A stretch of DNA of 64,000 nt from Sphingobacteriales bacterium (GCA_014763615.1 JACXVB010000008.1:1-64000); one strand, 5' to 3'. Numbered from the stretch's first letter, positions 27,662 to 37,480 are shown. Made by a program: numbers and translations. Notes: generated by a model from the sequence alone, not told the origin.

Positions 27662-29125
27662 TTACCAAACAAACGTAGCTACACTTCCTGATTTTAAATA
27701 ACTATTTAAAATATTGCCTTTATAAGCAATGTTAAAATCTTTATCAGAAGATGAATCATTAGCCACAATTAGAACCTTTTTACCATCCGGAGTTATAAAA
27801 GCAACATTAGGAAGAGTATCAGAAGAGGTAGAAGCTATTCTGATAGAGCCAGGTCTTACAAACTTAGACGCGTGTGCAATGATATAATAAGAAACATTGC
27901 GAGTTATGGTTGATTGTGGACCTATAGTAAGAGCTCCTAAACAAGTTGTACACCCCCCATTAGTATGAGGACCTAAGTTAGGATCTGATGCTAAATTCCA
28001 TTCCAGTACGTTTCTACTCCAATTCCTAGTTGCTCCAATAATTAAATTGGTAATATGCCATTTTAAATCACCAGAAAAACTTCCACTTATAGGAGTGTAT
28101 TGCTCAGTAAAATATAGATTTTTATTAGGATAAGCATTATGAACCTGAGACAATGCTGTAATACTGCCTGCATAAAGATGAAATGCTGACCCATCTACAT
28201 ACTTAGCCGCATCTGCATCTGCTAAAATTGTGGTAGGATATTCTGGAACATCTGCATTATGATCATAAACCATAATCTTGGTATTTATATTTTCATTTTT
28301 GAAAGTTGGACCTAAATTGTTTTTGATAAAATTTGCTTGCTCTAAAGCAGTCATCGTCATACTTGGATTATTATGAGGATTTAGTGGCTCATTTTGCGGA
28401 GTAATGGCTTCAATTTGAATGCCTTGAGCCTTCATTGCTAAAATATATTTAGCTAGATAATTTGCATAAACAGAATAATATTCAGGTTTTAAAGAACCTC
28501 CTTTTGATGCGTTATTAGATTTCATCCATGATGGTGCACTCCAAGGAGAAGCCATAATTTTTAGGTTTGGATTAATGGATAATATCTGTTTTAAGATTGG
28601 AATCAAGTTTTGTTTATCTGCGTCAATAGAAAATTTATCTAAATTAACATCAGTTTGTCCGTTTGGTAAGTCATCATAAGAAAACACATTAGCATCTAAA
28701 TCTGATGAACCAATACTTATCCTTAAATAGCTCACCCCGATAGAATTACTATCAGTTTGAAAAATATTATTTAAAGTTTCAGTCTTTACTGCCTCGGCTA
28801 AACCATTTAATAAGTAAGCACTACCTCCTGTTAAACTATAACCAAAACCATCAATAGTTTGGTAGCTTTGTGTAGAATCAACTGTGATTGTTGGTGCATC
28901 TTTATTTTCCTGCTTATCAAAGTTCAGGGTAATATTTTGCCTATTAAACCTATTTGCCTGGTCTGCATCTGTTAACCATAATTGTACAGTAGATTTTGTA
29001 TCAACTATAGGAGGAGGAACACTAGCTGAAACCGCATCAACATTTTTTTTACAGCTACAGCTACAAATTAATGCGATAAAAAGCAATAGGTCTATTCTAA
29101 AAATTTTTCTTGAAAAAGCATTCAT
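27662..29125 (-). CDS. Glycoside hydrolase family 30 lipoprotein (copy B)
   Basis: The 487-residue product has a lipoprotein-type N-terminus with a Cys cluster (LICSCSCKK). It keeps the GH30 pattern: GFGYSLTGGSAYLLNGL, SYLRISIGSSDLD, ASPWSAPSWMKSN, TPQNEP with the acid/base Glu246, and YFTEQYTP with the nucleophile Glu341. It is a diverged paralogue of copy A: the two share the fold and catalytic plan but little else, so they may split linkage or chain-length preference. It sits between susD (58 bp upstream) and copy A (16 bp downstream). It would act at the surface or in the periplasm on the imported glycan. Confidence 0.88.
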   Translation of the reverse strand: MNAFSRKIFRIDLLLFIALICSCSCKKNVDAVSASVPPPIVDTKSTVQLWLTDADQANRFNRQNITLNFDKQENKDAPTITVDSTQSYQTIDGFGYSLTGGSAYLLNGLAEAVKTETLNNIFQTDSNSIGVSYLRISIGSSDLDANVFSYDDLPNGQTDVNLDKFSIDADKQNLIPILKQILSINPNLKIMASPWSAPSWMKSNNASKGGSLKPEYYSVYANYLAKYILAMKAQGIQIEAITPQNEPLNPHNNPSMTMTALEQANFIKNNLGPTFKNENINTKIMVYDHNADVPEYPTTILADADAAKYVDGSAFHLYAGSITALSQVHNAYPNKNLYFTEQYTPISGSFSGDLKWHITNLIIGATRNWSRNVLEWNLASDPNLGPHTNGGCTTCLGALTIGPQSTITRNVSYYIIAHASKFVRPGSIRIASTSSDTLPNVAFITPDGKKVLIVANDSSSDKDFNIAYKGNILNSYLKSGSVATFVW

Positions 29126-29183
29126 GCTACAATAATATTAAAAATAGGAATTGGTTTAACCACCAATTCCTATTTGTAAGAGG

Positions 29184-30566
29184 CTAGTATCCTGTGTTTT
29201 GAATTAAATTAGGATTCTTATCAATTTGATTTTGAGGAAAAGGAAATAACAGTCTGTTATCGTTTATTGGATATTTATCCTTTAAGGTATTTATGGCTTT
29301 TCCAGTTCTCAATAAATCAAACCATCTATGGCCTTCAAATGCTAGCTCCACCCTTCTCTCTTTAGCGATTGCATTTCTAAATTCATCCTGAGAAGGAAAA
29401 TCAATAAAAGTCTTAGGTAGAATAAGACCTGCTCTATTTCTAATCTGATTTAGAAGACTAAGAGCCTCAATATTTGGGTAGCTTATTTCGTTTAGTGCTT
29501 CTGCCCTCATTAATAAAACGTCTGCAAATCTGAGTACAGGAACGTTAGTTGGGGCAGCAAAACCAGCGGCATTTCTATATTTATAAACATGGGGAAAATT
29601 ATTTCCATAATATTGATTGGCAAAAATAATAGAAGCAGCTTTTCTCTGATCATTAGGCTCATAAGCGGCAATTAAATCTTCGGTAGGTGTACTGAATTTT
29701 AGAAATTCATAAGTGGCTAATGGATATGGAAGAAACAAATCTGGCATAACATTCCCTTCTTTTCCTCCTGTATATTGAACTTCAAACAAAGACTCTGAGG
29801 TATTTTTACCAGACCAAAGATTGTCATAATTACTTACCAAATTATACTTATTTAGTGCCATCACTTGTCCACATAAATCAGCAGCTTTAGCCCAATCTTT
29901 ATTGGTTAAATAAACTTTAGCCAAAAGTCCTTCGGCTGCACCTTTTGTTGCTCTGCCCACATTATTGTCTTTAGGTAAACTTGCAATAGCATCTGTTAAA
30001 TCTTTTATAATTTGAGTATAAATCTCATCGATAGTACTATTTCCTGCATTGATGTTATTTGGATTTGTATCTTTCAATTGAGATATAATTAATGGAACCG
30101 GCCCAAAAATTCTTACTAAGTTAAAATAATGTAATCCTCTTAAAAACTTTGCCTCTCCAATGATTTGAGCTTTTCTATCTCCTTGGAATAAATTATCACT
30201 CATTGCAGAAACATTATCGATAACATCATTTGTTCTACCTATGGCTTGATACATTTGATTCCAATCTCTAGCAATATTAGGATTGTTTGGGTCGGTTGTA
30301 AATTCGTCTATCTGTATATTTGCGGGGTTATCCCCTCCGGCATAGGCATTATCAGAAGTAACGTCTCCGTAGGTTTCCATATCAAAACCATAATAAGAAT
30401 CTGGCTGTAAAGCATCATAACAACCAATCAGCCCTGATTCTGCATCTGAAGGTAACTGATAAAAATTAGCCCCTGTTATTTCTGATTGAGGTTTGATATC
30501 TAAAAACTTTTTACAGCCCGTTAAGGTTACAAAACCCGAAAGGGCAATAATTATATATTTTTTCAT
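29184..30566 (-). CDS. SusD/RagB-type glycan-binding outer-membrane lipoprotein
   Basis: The 460-residue product has a lipoprotein signal with lipobox TLTGC. The usual SusD opening, KKFLDIKPQSEITGANFY, follows, and helical TPR-like parts make up the body (FLRGLHYFNLVRIFGPVPLI; AEGLLAKVYLTNKDWAKAADL). The C-terminal RERRVELAFEGHRWFDLLR-type signature is present as KERRVELAFEGHRWFDLLRT. SusD forms a lid on the SusC barrel and binds the glycan at the cell surface. It starts 42 bp after susC on the same strand. It is shorter than many SusD proteins (often 500-600), still within range. The ligand cannot be read from sequence. Confidence 0.93.
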   Translation of the reverse strand: MKKYIIIALSGFVTLTGCKKFLDIKPQSEITGANFYQLPSDAESGLIGCYDALQPDSYYGFDMETYGDVTSDNAYAGGDNPANIQIDEFTTDPNNPNIARDWNQMYQAIGRTNDVIDNVSAMSDNLFQGDRKAQIIGEAKFLRGLHYFNLVRIFGPVPLIISQLKDTNPNNINAGNSTIDEIYTQIIKDLTDAIASLPKDNNVGRATKGAAEGLLAKVYLTNKDWAKAADLCGQVMALNKYNLVSNYDNLWSGKNTSESLFEVQYTGGKEGNVMPDLFLPYPLATYEFLKFSTPTEDLIAAYEPNDQRKAASIIFANQYYGNNFPHVYKYRNAAGFAAPTNVPVLRFADVLLMRAEALNEISYPNIEALSLLNQIRNRAGLILPKTFIDFPSQDEFRNAIAKERRVELAFEGHRWFDLLRTGKAINTLKDKYPINDNRLLFPFPQNQIDKNPNLIQNTGY

Positions 30567-30608
30567 AATTGTATTTTTTTCAACGCGTTTAAAACTTATA
30601 AATCTTAA

Positions 30609-33569
30609 TTAAAACTTCGCATTAATTCCAAAAACTAATGTTCTTACTTGTGGATAAGTCCCATAATCTATACCCAATTGGAAAGGATTTCCCCCATTTC
30701 TACTCACTTCTGGATCATAACCTTTATAATTTGAAACTGTAAAAAGATTTCTACCACTAAAGTATATTCTTGCAGATTTTAAAACAGATTGATTTTTCAA
30801 AACATTCGATAAATTATATCCAAAGGTTATATCTCTTAATTTCAAATAAGATCCATTTTCTATAAAACGTGTGGAGTTTCTTAAAGAGTTTTTATTGGGA
30901 TCGCCAAAAGCTGCTCTAGGGATATCCGTAATTTGTCCCGGAGTGGTCCACCTATTTAAAACCGCTGTAGAAGCATTCTTAGGACCCGACATTCCCTCTG
31001 TTTCTATCCTTGTTGCATTATAAACATCATTACCATAAATAAACTGAAATAGAAAAGAGAGATCAAACCCAAATGCCGTGAACCGATTGGTTACACCTCC
31101 TTCGAATTTAGGATTAGGATTACCAATAATTGTACGATCGGCATCTGTTATTTTTCCATCAGTATTTAAATCCTTGTAAGTGATATTGCCCGTTGCAGGA
31201 TCAACACCTTCAGAAACATATCCATAGAAAGAACTAATTGGCTCGCCTTGTTCTGTAATGGTTACACTTCCATTGTCTCCAACACCACCAGACATAATTT
31301 GCTGCCCCAAGATATCTAACACCTTATTTCTATTTAAAGAAAACACAATATCTGTTTGCCAATTGAATTTTTTGTGGGCATAATTAATGGTATTGAGGTT
31401 AAACTCTAATCCTTTGTTTTCTAAGCTTCCTACGTTTTGAGTAATAGAGGTATATCCTGTTTGTGAAGGAAGAGGCCTATTTACTAACGCATTAGTGGTT
31501 TTTCTATAGTAAGCATCGGCAGATAAATTAATCCGATTATTAAAGATAGAAATATCTAAACCCAAGTTGTTAGTTGTATTTACTTCCCACTTTAAATCAT
31601 TATTTGCAATACTTGTGGTAATTGTTCCTGGTTGTGTGTTATTATTGATGGGATAATTATAACCCACTCTGTATCTAGCCAAATAGCTAAAGTCTCCAAT
31701 ACCAGCAGAATTACCATTGCTGCCAATTCCATAACGAAGTTTCAGACTACTTAACCAGTTCACATTTTTTAAGAAATCTTCTTCAGAAATTAACCAGCCA
31801 ACAGAGGCCGCAGGGAAATATCCATATTTTTGATTAGGACCAAATCTAGATGATCCATCCGCTCTGAATGAAGCGGTTGCTGTATATTTATCTTTATAAG
31901 AATAAATTACTCTGGCTAAATAAGATAAATATGCCCAGCTTGAATTGTTGCTGCTTGCATCCAGTTTTTCCGATGCGCCATTAACTGTTTTAATGGCGCT
32001 GTTTGCGAAATTTTTACCTGATAAATAAGTACCCGTATATTGTGATTTTCTGAAGGTTACCCCTCCAATAGCATTAATGCTATGCTTTTTATTAAAAGTA
32101 TGCTGATAAGATAAAATATTTTCGTTTTGCCAAATAACTTCATTATTTGAACCAGCACTTGCAAAACCTTTTAACGCCCTTCCGTTACCTGTAGTAAAGG
32201 GATCAATAAAGCTGTCTGACCTATTATCATTTGCTTCAACACCAAAAGTTGATCTTATTTTTAGATCTGCGGGTAGTTGGTATTCTGCAAATACATTGCC
32301 TAATATTTTATTTGTAAATGATGTATTATCTGCTCCTCTAGTGATAGCTACTGGATTTTCTAAAGCTTGATAAGGGTTTTGAGGATATGTTCCGTCAGGA
32401 TTCTGAACCGGAATTGTAGGAGGAGTAGATAGCGCAGAAAGCACAACACCACCCTGATTTACTCGGTTATTATCCGCAACATCAACTGAATTAATACGGG
32501 AAATAGAAATATTACTCCCTATTTTTAATTTGGGGAATAGGGTAGATGTTTGATTATATCGGATACTGTACCTTCCAAACTTAGCCGGAGCCAAAGTTCC
32601 TGTCTCTCCGTTCCAACCTCCTGAAAGATAATATTTATACTTTTCAGAACCACCACTTGCGGTTAATTGATAATTTTGTTGTGCACCTTGTCTGTAAATT
32701 TCGTTTTGCCAATTGGTATTGTAAGCAATGTTATTTACATCAGTGATGAAAGGTTGTTGCCCAACATTAGTTCTTTCTTCATTGATAAGTAGAGCAAAAT
32801 CCTTAGCATTTAAGACAGGCAATTTTTTAGTTAAATTTTGAAAACCGTAATAAGTTTCAAAACTAATTTGACTTTTACCCGCTTGGCCAGATTTTGTAGT
32901 AATTAAAACCACGCCATTAGCACCATTAGCACCATATATAGCCGTGGCTGCGGCATCCTTCAAAATAGTGATATTTTCAATATCGTTAGGATTTATCCCA
33001 TCATTTGATAATAACTGAACACCATCTACTACATAAAGAGGATCATTAGATCCGTTTAAAGAGCCGTACCCTCTAACTCTTAAACTCAATCCACTGCCTG
33101 GTTTGCCTGAGGGCTGAACTACTGTAACACCTGCCGCCCGCCCTTGAATAGCTTGTTGCAAATTGGTAATTGGTCTATCTTCTATACTTTTGGAACTCAC
33201 CTCAGAAGTTGCATAATTTAAATCTCTTCTTTTTACAGAGCCATAACCTATCACTACCACCTCATCTAAACTAGAAACATCTTCCTCTAGGATAACATTT
33301 ACAATTGTATTGTTGTTAACTGCCACCTCCTTTGTAGCATATCCAATTAAGGAAAAGACAAGAATATTGTTTTTTGTAGCATTGATACTAAATATTCCAT
33401 TTGTATCAGTAGCTGTTCCTATTTTAGAGTTCTTGATGGTTACCGTTACTCCTGGTAAAGGCAATCCTTTATTATCCTTCACTGCTCCACTAATTTTAAT
33501 GGCGCTTTGTCCCTGAGCATAGGAAATCAATAGGAACAAGGAGATAAAAAATGTTAAAAATTTTTTCAT
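30609..33569 (-). CDS. SusC/RagA-type TonB-linked outer-membrane transporter
   Basis: The 986-residue product has a signal peptide ending AQGQ, an N-terminal carboxypeptidase-D-like regulatory domain (ISGAVKDNKGLPLPGVTVTI), the SusC-type plug opening DEVVVIGYGSVKRRDL, plug motifs (LQQAIQGRAAGVTVVQPSGK, ILKDAAATAIYGANGANGVV) and a long barrel. Length and motifs mark the SusC subclass, which imports oligosaccharides together with SusD using TonB energy. It is the first gene of a four-gene unit (susC, susD, GH30 B, GH30 A). A 33-bp palindrome lies about 104-136 bp upstream. The neighbouring 7TM sensor, on the same strand upstream, is the probable regulator by position. Confidence 0.95.
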   Translation of the reverse strand: MKKFLTFFISLFLLISYAQGQSAIKISGAVKDNKGLPLPGVTVTIKNSKIGTATDTNGIFSINATKNNILVFSLIGYATKEVAVNNNTIVNVILEEDVSSLDEVVVIGYGSVKRRDLNYATSEVSSKSIEDRPITNLQQAIQGRAAGVTVVQPSGKPGSGLSLRVRGYGSLNGSNDPLYVVDGVQLLSNDGINPNDIENITILKDAAATAIYGANGANGVVLITTKSGQAGKSQISFETYYGFQNLTKKLPVLNAKDFALLINEERTNVGQQPFITDVNNIAYNTNWQNEIYRQGAQQNYQLTASGGSEKYKYYLSGGWNGETGTLAPAKFGRYSIRYNQTSTLFPKLKIGSNISISRINSVDVADNNRVNQGGVVLSALSTPPTIPVQNPDGTYPQNPYQALENPVAITRGADNTSFTNKILGNVFAEYQLPADLKIRSTFGVEANDNRSDSFIDPFTTGNGRALKGFASAGSNNEVIWQNENILSYQHTFNKKHSINAIGGVTFRKSQYTGTYLSGKNFANSAIKTVNGASEKLDASSNNSSWAYLSYLARVIYSYKDKYTATASFRADGSSRFGPNQKYGYFPAASVGWLISEEDFLKNVNWLSSLKLRYGIGSNGNSAGIGDFSYLARYRVGYNYPINNNTQPGTITTSIANNDLKWEVNTTNNLGLDISIFNNRINLSADAYYRKTTNALVNRPLPSQTGYTSITQNVGSLENKGLEFNLNTINYAHKKFNWQTDIVFSLNRNKVLDILGQQIMSGGVGDNGSVTITEQGEPISSFYGYVSEGVDPATGNITYKDLNTDGKITDADRTIIGNPNPKFEGGVTNRFTAFGFDLSFLFQFIYGNDVYNATRIETEGMSGPKNASTAVLNRWTTPGQITDIPRAAFGDPNKNSLRNSTRFIENGSYLKLRDITFGYNLSNVLKNQSVLKSARIYFSGRNLFTVSNYKGYDPEVSRNGGNPFQLGIDYGTYPQVRTLVFGINAKF

Positions 33570-33672
33570 ACTTTTTGGTTTTTGAGAAAAGTTGTTAATA
33601 ATTGGTGCCTAAAAGTAGAGACTGTTTATTGCCTAATGCAAATTAATTTAAGACAAAAAGCGTGTATTTTAG

Positions 33673-33705
33673 ATAAAATTATACGGTTTAAAACCATAAT
33701 TTTAT
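33673..33705. promoter_or_regulatory. 33-bp palindrome upstream of susC, candidate operator
   Basis: ATAAAATTAT (33673-33682) is the exact reverse complement of ATAATTTTAT (33696-33705), and GGTTT/AAACC (33685-33695) forms an inner palindrome. Two extra bases (AC) break perfect symmetry. It lies between the sensor gene and susC, 104 bp before the susC start. Binding by the neighbouring regulator is inference. Confidence 0.6.
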
Positions 33706-33818
33706 TTATAATAATTGCATTAAAAGGCAATTAACGTATTACAGTACTTTTTTTACGTTTTTTTTAATACGCTTTAAAACCTCTTCGATAATTGCTTCAA
33801 TAATGCATAAGATAAGTT

Positions 33819-35699
33819 CTAATTTTTATCGGTTAGAATTAAAGAGCTCCAATTATCATTCTCAAAAGTTCCCTCTTTAATTTTTTTCAGAATTATTTTT
33901 TTTGCTTTAGCAGCATAAGCCCAACATGTTCCTTGTCTTATATTAAGTATTTCGGAGAGTTTATTAGAGGATATTTTTCCTCTATAACTGTAAAGTAAGT
34001 ATAGTAGATAAAAGCCTTTATTAATAGGTATTTTACTGTTATGAAATATTGTTCCATTAGTCACTGATTCATCATAATCACATTGTTTACATCTTCTACT
34101 ATAATTAGTTCGTCCTTCAATGTAATAGATAGATTTGCATTTTTTACATTTAAAATCATCCGTCCACTTTAACTCCGCTAAATAACGGTAGCAACTTTCT
34201 TTATCAGGATAAATTTTACTAAATTCTTCAAAATCAACAATATTTAACATCACTCTTGCCCTAGTAACCGTAGTAAAGTTAGTTTTTAATTTAGAGTTAT
34301 CATTCTCCAATAAAAGATTAATTCTTTGGATTTCCTCGGCTTGTTCTTTCAATAGCTTATTCATTTGTACCAACTCTTTATTTTTTTGAATGATAAGTGC
34401 TGATTTTTCATAAACTGCCTTAGTTCTTTTAATGACTTTTCCTTCTAACTTTTTATTGATGTCATCCTTTAACTGCTCATTCTTTTTGAACTGCTCAATA
34501 ATTCTTTTTTGTGCTTTTTCCTTTTTTAACTTTAGAATTCTAACATTATCTCCAATAGAAAATGAGAGAAAAAACATTTCTAGAATAAAACTGATACTTA
34601 AACTATAATAAGCAAAAGCATCAAAATTTAGCCACGATACGCCTAATGTTATTAATAGTTTGATGACAAACCCAAAAAACAAAAATGAATATCCTAACAC
34701 AAAGAATCTGGCTGGTTTAAAACCATTCCGATAAACTAATATTCCGGCTATATAAGATAATGCAAGAGGAATAAATTCAATAAACTTGTAATTAAACCAT
34801 GATTGCTCAAAAAAGAGACAGATGATGAAAAACAAAGTTCTCAATATGATAAACCATAAAATCAATCGGTCTAAAAAAGGTGCTTTTACTTTTAAATGAA
34901 GAATTTTTTTTGCAAACAGTAAAGAAAAAACACTTACAAAATATAAGGCAACTCCATAAGCATATTCGTTCCAAACTGGAGAATTAGGCCAAATGTATTG
35001 ATAAGCCAAACCATCTGTACAGCTTTCGTAAAGCCCTACTCCAAGATTATAAAGAACATAATATAAGTACTGTATGCGCCTTACAGCCAGAAACATGACC
35101 AAGTTGTAAAAACTAAAAATCAGTATCATTCCATAAAAAAGACCAAAAATGAAATATTCATTAAGCGCATAATGAATAAACCAACTAACAGATCTTAGGA
35201 CGATAATGACGTCTGCAATCTGATTAGATTTTACTTTTACATAGATTACTTGATGAGCAATATCATGAGGTAGTTTAAACTCAAAGTTTTTATGTGCAAA
35301 TGTTCTATTACTATATTTTTGTTTGTCTCCAGAAATATAAGCTACATAATGGCCTGAATTGTCAGGCAGATAAACAGTTAAATCATCTATAGTTTGATCA
35401 AAAAACTCTAATATCCAGTCATTCTTTGTTTTTCCATTGTTACTGATTTTTATTCTGTACCAATAGGTTGAATGCAAATTATAATTCTGTGGTGTGCTCC
35501 TTTTGTTTGTAATAAAAAGATTGTCCCTGTTCCGTATCTGATTAAAAGTTAATATGTTACTAGGATCTTCAAGAATTGATATTTCATCAAATGTGAAGAT
35601 ATGCTGCTCTTCACTATCATTAATGGCTACTTGCTTTTGCGCCACCAACCTTGAAGAGTAAAGAAAAAATAATAAAGTTAAACAATATAAAAACTTCAA
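33819..35699 (-). CDS. 7TM-DISM sensor fused to an IS1595-type transposase zinc-ribbon/HTH domain
   Basis: The 626-residue product begins with a signal peptide (to about residue 20) and an extracytoplasmic 7TMR-DISMED2-like beta domain (about 25-165; YWYRIKISNNGKTKNDWILE). Seven membrane helices follow (about 180-395), then a coiled coil rich in Lys/Glu (about 395-480). In this class the C-terminus is usually a kinase, cyclase or LuxR-type output. Here it is a zinc ribbon with Cys518, Cys521, Cys537 and Cys540 (FKCKKC...RRCKQC), then NGTIFHNSKIPINKGFYLLY and a helix-turn-helix near 575-600 (KLSEILNIRQGTCWAYAAK). This is the N-terminal DNA-binding part of IS1595/ISXO2 transposases; the DDE nuclease domain is absent. 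It lies next to the glycan locus on the same strand and would be a one-protein sensor-regulator of it (inference). Confidence 0.82.
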   Translation of the reverse strand: MKFLYCLTLLFFLYSSRLVAQKQVAINDSEEQHIFTFDEISILEDPSNILTFNQIRNRDNLFITNKRSTPQNYNLHSTYWYRIKISNNGKTKNDWILEFFDQTIDDLTVYLPDNSGHYVAYISGDKQKYSNRTFAHKNFEFKLPHDIAHQVIYVKVKSNQIADVIIVLRSVSWFIHYALNEYFIFGLFYGMILIFSFYNLVMFLAVRRIQYLYYVLYNLGVGLYESCTDGLAYQYIWPNSPVWNEYAYGVALYFVSVFSLLFAKKILHLKVKAPFLDRLILWFIILRTLFFIICLFFEQSWFNYKFIEFIPLALSYIAGILVYRNGFKPARFFVLGYSFLFFGFVIKLLITLGVSWLNFDAFAYYSLSISFILEMFFLSFSIGDNVRILKLKKEKAQKRIIEQFKKNEQLKDDINKKLEGKVIKRTKAVYEKSALIIQKNKELVQMNKLLKEQAEEIQRINLLLENDNSKLKTNFTTVTRARVMLNIVDFEEFSKIYPDKESCYRYLAELKWTDDFKCKKCKSIYYIEGRTNYSRRCKQCDYDESVTNGTIFHNSKIPINKGFYLLYLLYSYRGKISSNKLSEILNIRQGTCWAYAAKAKKIILKKIKEGTFENDNWSSLILTDKN

Positions 35700-35927
35700 T
35701 TTGAAATTGTTAATGGTTAGAATATTTTACAACTCTCTGAGAATCCTAGATTTGCCACTTATGATGTTTTTCATGAAATTATGTTTCATAAAGTGAATTA
35801 GCAAAAATTAAATTGATTTTGGAGTCGCAATTAAGAATTTTATTAAAAACTTTGATATATTGAGATAAATAAATGTGTGTTTTCTCATAAACTAAGATAC
35901 GAAAAAGCCATTGCACAAATAATTCAT

Positions 35928-36650
35928 ATGAAACCAGATTATTCCCAAAAAGCCACTGTTGCCGATATCCGTAACAGATTCGACAACGATGTAGAACGAT
36001 TTTCCAATTTAGAAACTGGTCAACAAAGTACTTTAGATGCGCCGCTTACTTTAGAACTTTGTACCGAAGCGGCTTTAAAATGTAATCCAAAAGCGCAAAA
36101 TCTCTTAGACATTGGTTGCGGAGCAGGAAATTACACCCTAAAAATGCTGGAGAAAGTTCCAAACCTCAACTGTACGCTAGTAGATTTAAGCTTGCCGATG
36201 CTAGAAAAAGCCAAAGAAAGGGTAAGCACCGCTACTCATGGAAAAGTAGAAATCATCCAACAAGATATGCGTGAGCTCAATTTACCAAAAAATCATTATG
36301 ATATTATCCTTGCCGCAGCAACTTTACACCATTTAAGAGGCGATGAAGATTGGGAATTAGTGTTTGCCAAATTCTACAAAGCCTTAAAACTTGGAGGTAA
36401 CCTTTGGATTTCGGATTTGATTACGCATGATTATGAACCCATCAATAGTATTATCCAAGAACAGTATGGAAAATACCTAGAAAGTTTAGGTGGAGTGGAA
36501 TATCGCCAAAAAGTGTTTGATTATGTGGCCTATGAAGATACCCCTCGTTCTTTAAACTTCCAGCTAGATTTATTAAAAAAAGTAGGTTTCCGATTTACCG
36601 AAGTATTGCACAAACATGCTTGCTTTGCTGCTTTTGGGGCTATCAAATAA
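35928..36650 (+). CDS. Class I SAM-dependent methyltransferase
   Basis: The product (240 residues from ATG 35928, MKPDYSQKATVADI) carries the Rossmann-type methyltransferase motifs: LLDIGCGAGNYTLKM (motif I, SAM glycine loop), CTLVDLSLPMLEKAKERV (acidic loop after strand 2), QQDMREL and DIILAAATLHHL (post-motifs). The set resembles small-molecule or UbiE-like methyltransferases, but the substrate is not given by the sequence. A GTG start 17 codons upstream is possible; the ATG fits better. It stands alone between the 7TM regulator gene (divergent) and an outer-membrane protein gene, and ends before a good terminator. Confidence 0.88.
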   Translation: MKPDYSQKATVADIRNRFDNDVERFSNLETGQQSTLDAPLTLELCTEAALKCNPKAQNLLDIGCGAGNYTLKMLEKVPNLNCTLVDLSLPMLEKAKERVSTATHGKVEIIQQDMRELNLPKNHYDIILAAATLHHLRGDEDWELVFAKFYKALKLGGNLWISDLITHDYEPINSIIQEQYGKYLESLGGVEYRQKVFDYVAYEDTPRSLNFQLDLLKKVGFRFTEVLHKHACFAAFGAIK

Positions 36651-36731
36651 AAAAATGAAGAAAACGTAGCGCTTGAGACCTGCAAAACGTATAGCTTATT
36701 AAGGAGTAAAATTCTATTTTGAGATTTAGAG

Positions 36732-36769
36732 AGCTGGATGAAAGAAATTATTTTTATCCAGCTTTTTTT
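36732..36769 (+). terminator. Rho-independent terminator after the methyltransferase gene
   Basis: AGCTGGAT (36732-36739) pairs exactly with ATCCAGCT (36756-36763), then seven T. It ends 31 bp before the next start. Confidence 0.85.
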
Positions 36770-36800
36770 GTTTCTTTACTCAAAAATTTAAAAATTAAGC

Positions 36801-37460
36801 ATGAAGAAATTAATCTATCTAACACTTTTATTCTTATCTATAGGAATCATCCAAGCTAAAGCACAAGATAAAATCTACAAAAAAGACGGTGGTGTTTTAG
36901 AAACCAAAGTAACCGAAGTGGGCAATACTGAGATTAAATACAAAGTGTTTGCTAACCTTAATGGCCCTATCTACACCATTTCTAAATCTGCCATCTTAAA
37001 AATCGTTTATGAAAATGGAACGGTAGAAACTTACGACCAGCCAGAAGCACCAACGATAGAAAGAAGAGCCCAAAACGTTTATGTAGAATTATTAGGTCAA
37101 GGCTTACTTTTTACCGCCAATTACGATACACGCTTTAGCAAAAAGAGAAACGGCTTAGGCGGTAGAATTGGAATCGGCGCTATAGGTAGCGATGGAGATA
37201 ACATCGTTACTATCCCCATCTCTCTAAATTACCTTTTAGGCGAGGGTAAAAATTTCTTTGAAATAGGTTTAGGAGCAACTTATGCTACCGCTTCAGTTTT
37301 AGACACCAATGGTTCTACTGTTTTTGGAACCATGAGTTTTATGTACCGCTTACAGCCGGTTAAAAGTGGATTTAACTTGAGAGTGGGTTTTACGCCAATA
37401 TTTAATGCTGATGCTTTTATTCCTTATTATGCCGGAATTAGCCTAGGCTACACCTTCTAA
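36801..37460 (+). CDS. Secreted protein with a small beta domain and a membrane-barrel-like C-terminus
   Basis: The 219-residue product has a signal peptide ending KAQ. Residues 22-78 form a compact repeat of beta strands (KIYKKDGGVLETKVTEVGNT; YTISKSAILKIVYENG), a pattern seen in many short Bacteroidota secreted proteins. The rest alternates hydrophobic and polar residues in strands (FFEIGLGATYA; FNLRVGFTPIF) and ends in GISLGYTF, a terminal Phe typical of outer-membrane barrels. A small outer-membrane beta-barrel is therefore likely. No specific function is known. It is a single gene between two terminators. Confidence 0.7.
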   Translation: MKKLIYLTLLFLSIGIIQAKAQDKIYKKDGGVLETKVTEVGNTEIKYKVFANLNGPIYTISKSAILKIVYENGTVETYDQPEAPTIERRAQNVYVELLGQGLLFTANYDTRFSKKRNGLGGRIGIGAIGSDGDNIVTIPISLNYLLGEGKNFFEIGLGATYATASVLDTNGSTVFGTMSFMYRLQPVKSGFNLRVGFTPIFNADAFIPYYAGISLGYTF

Positions 37461-37480
37461 AAAAATAAAATCCTTCAGTT

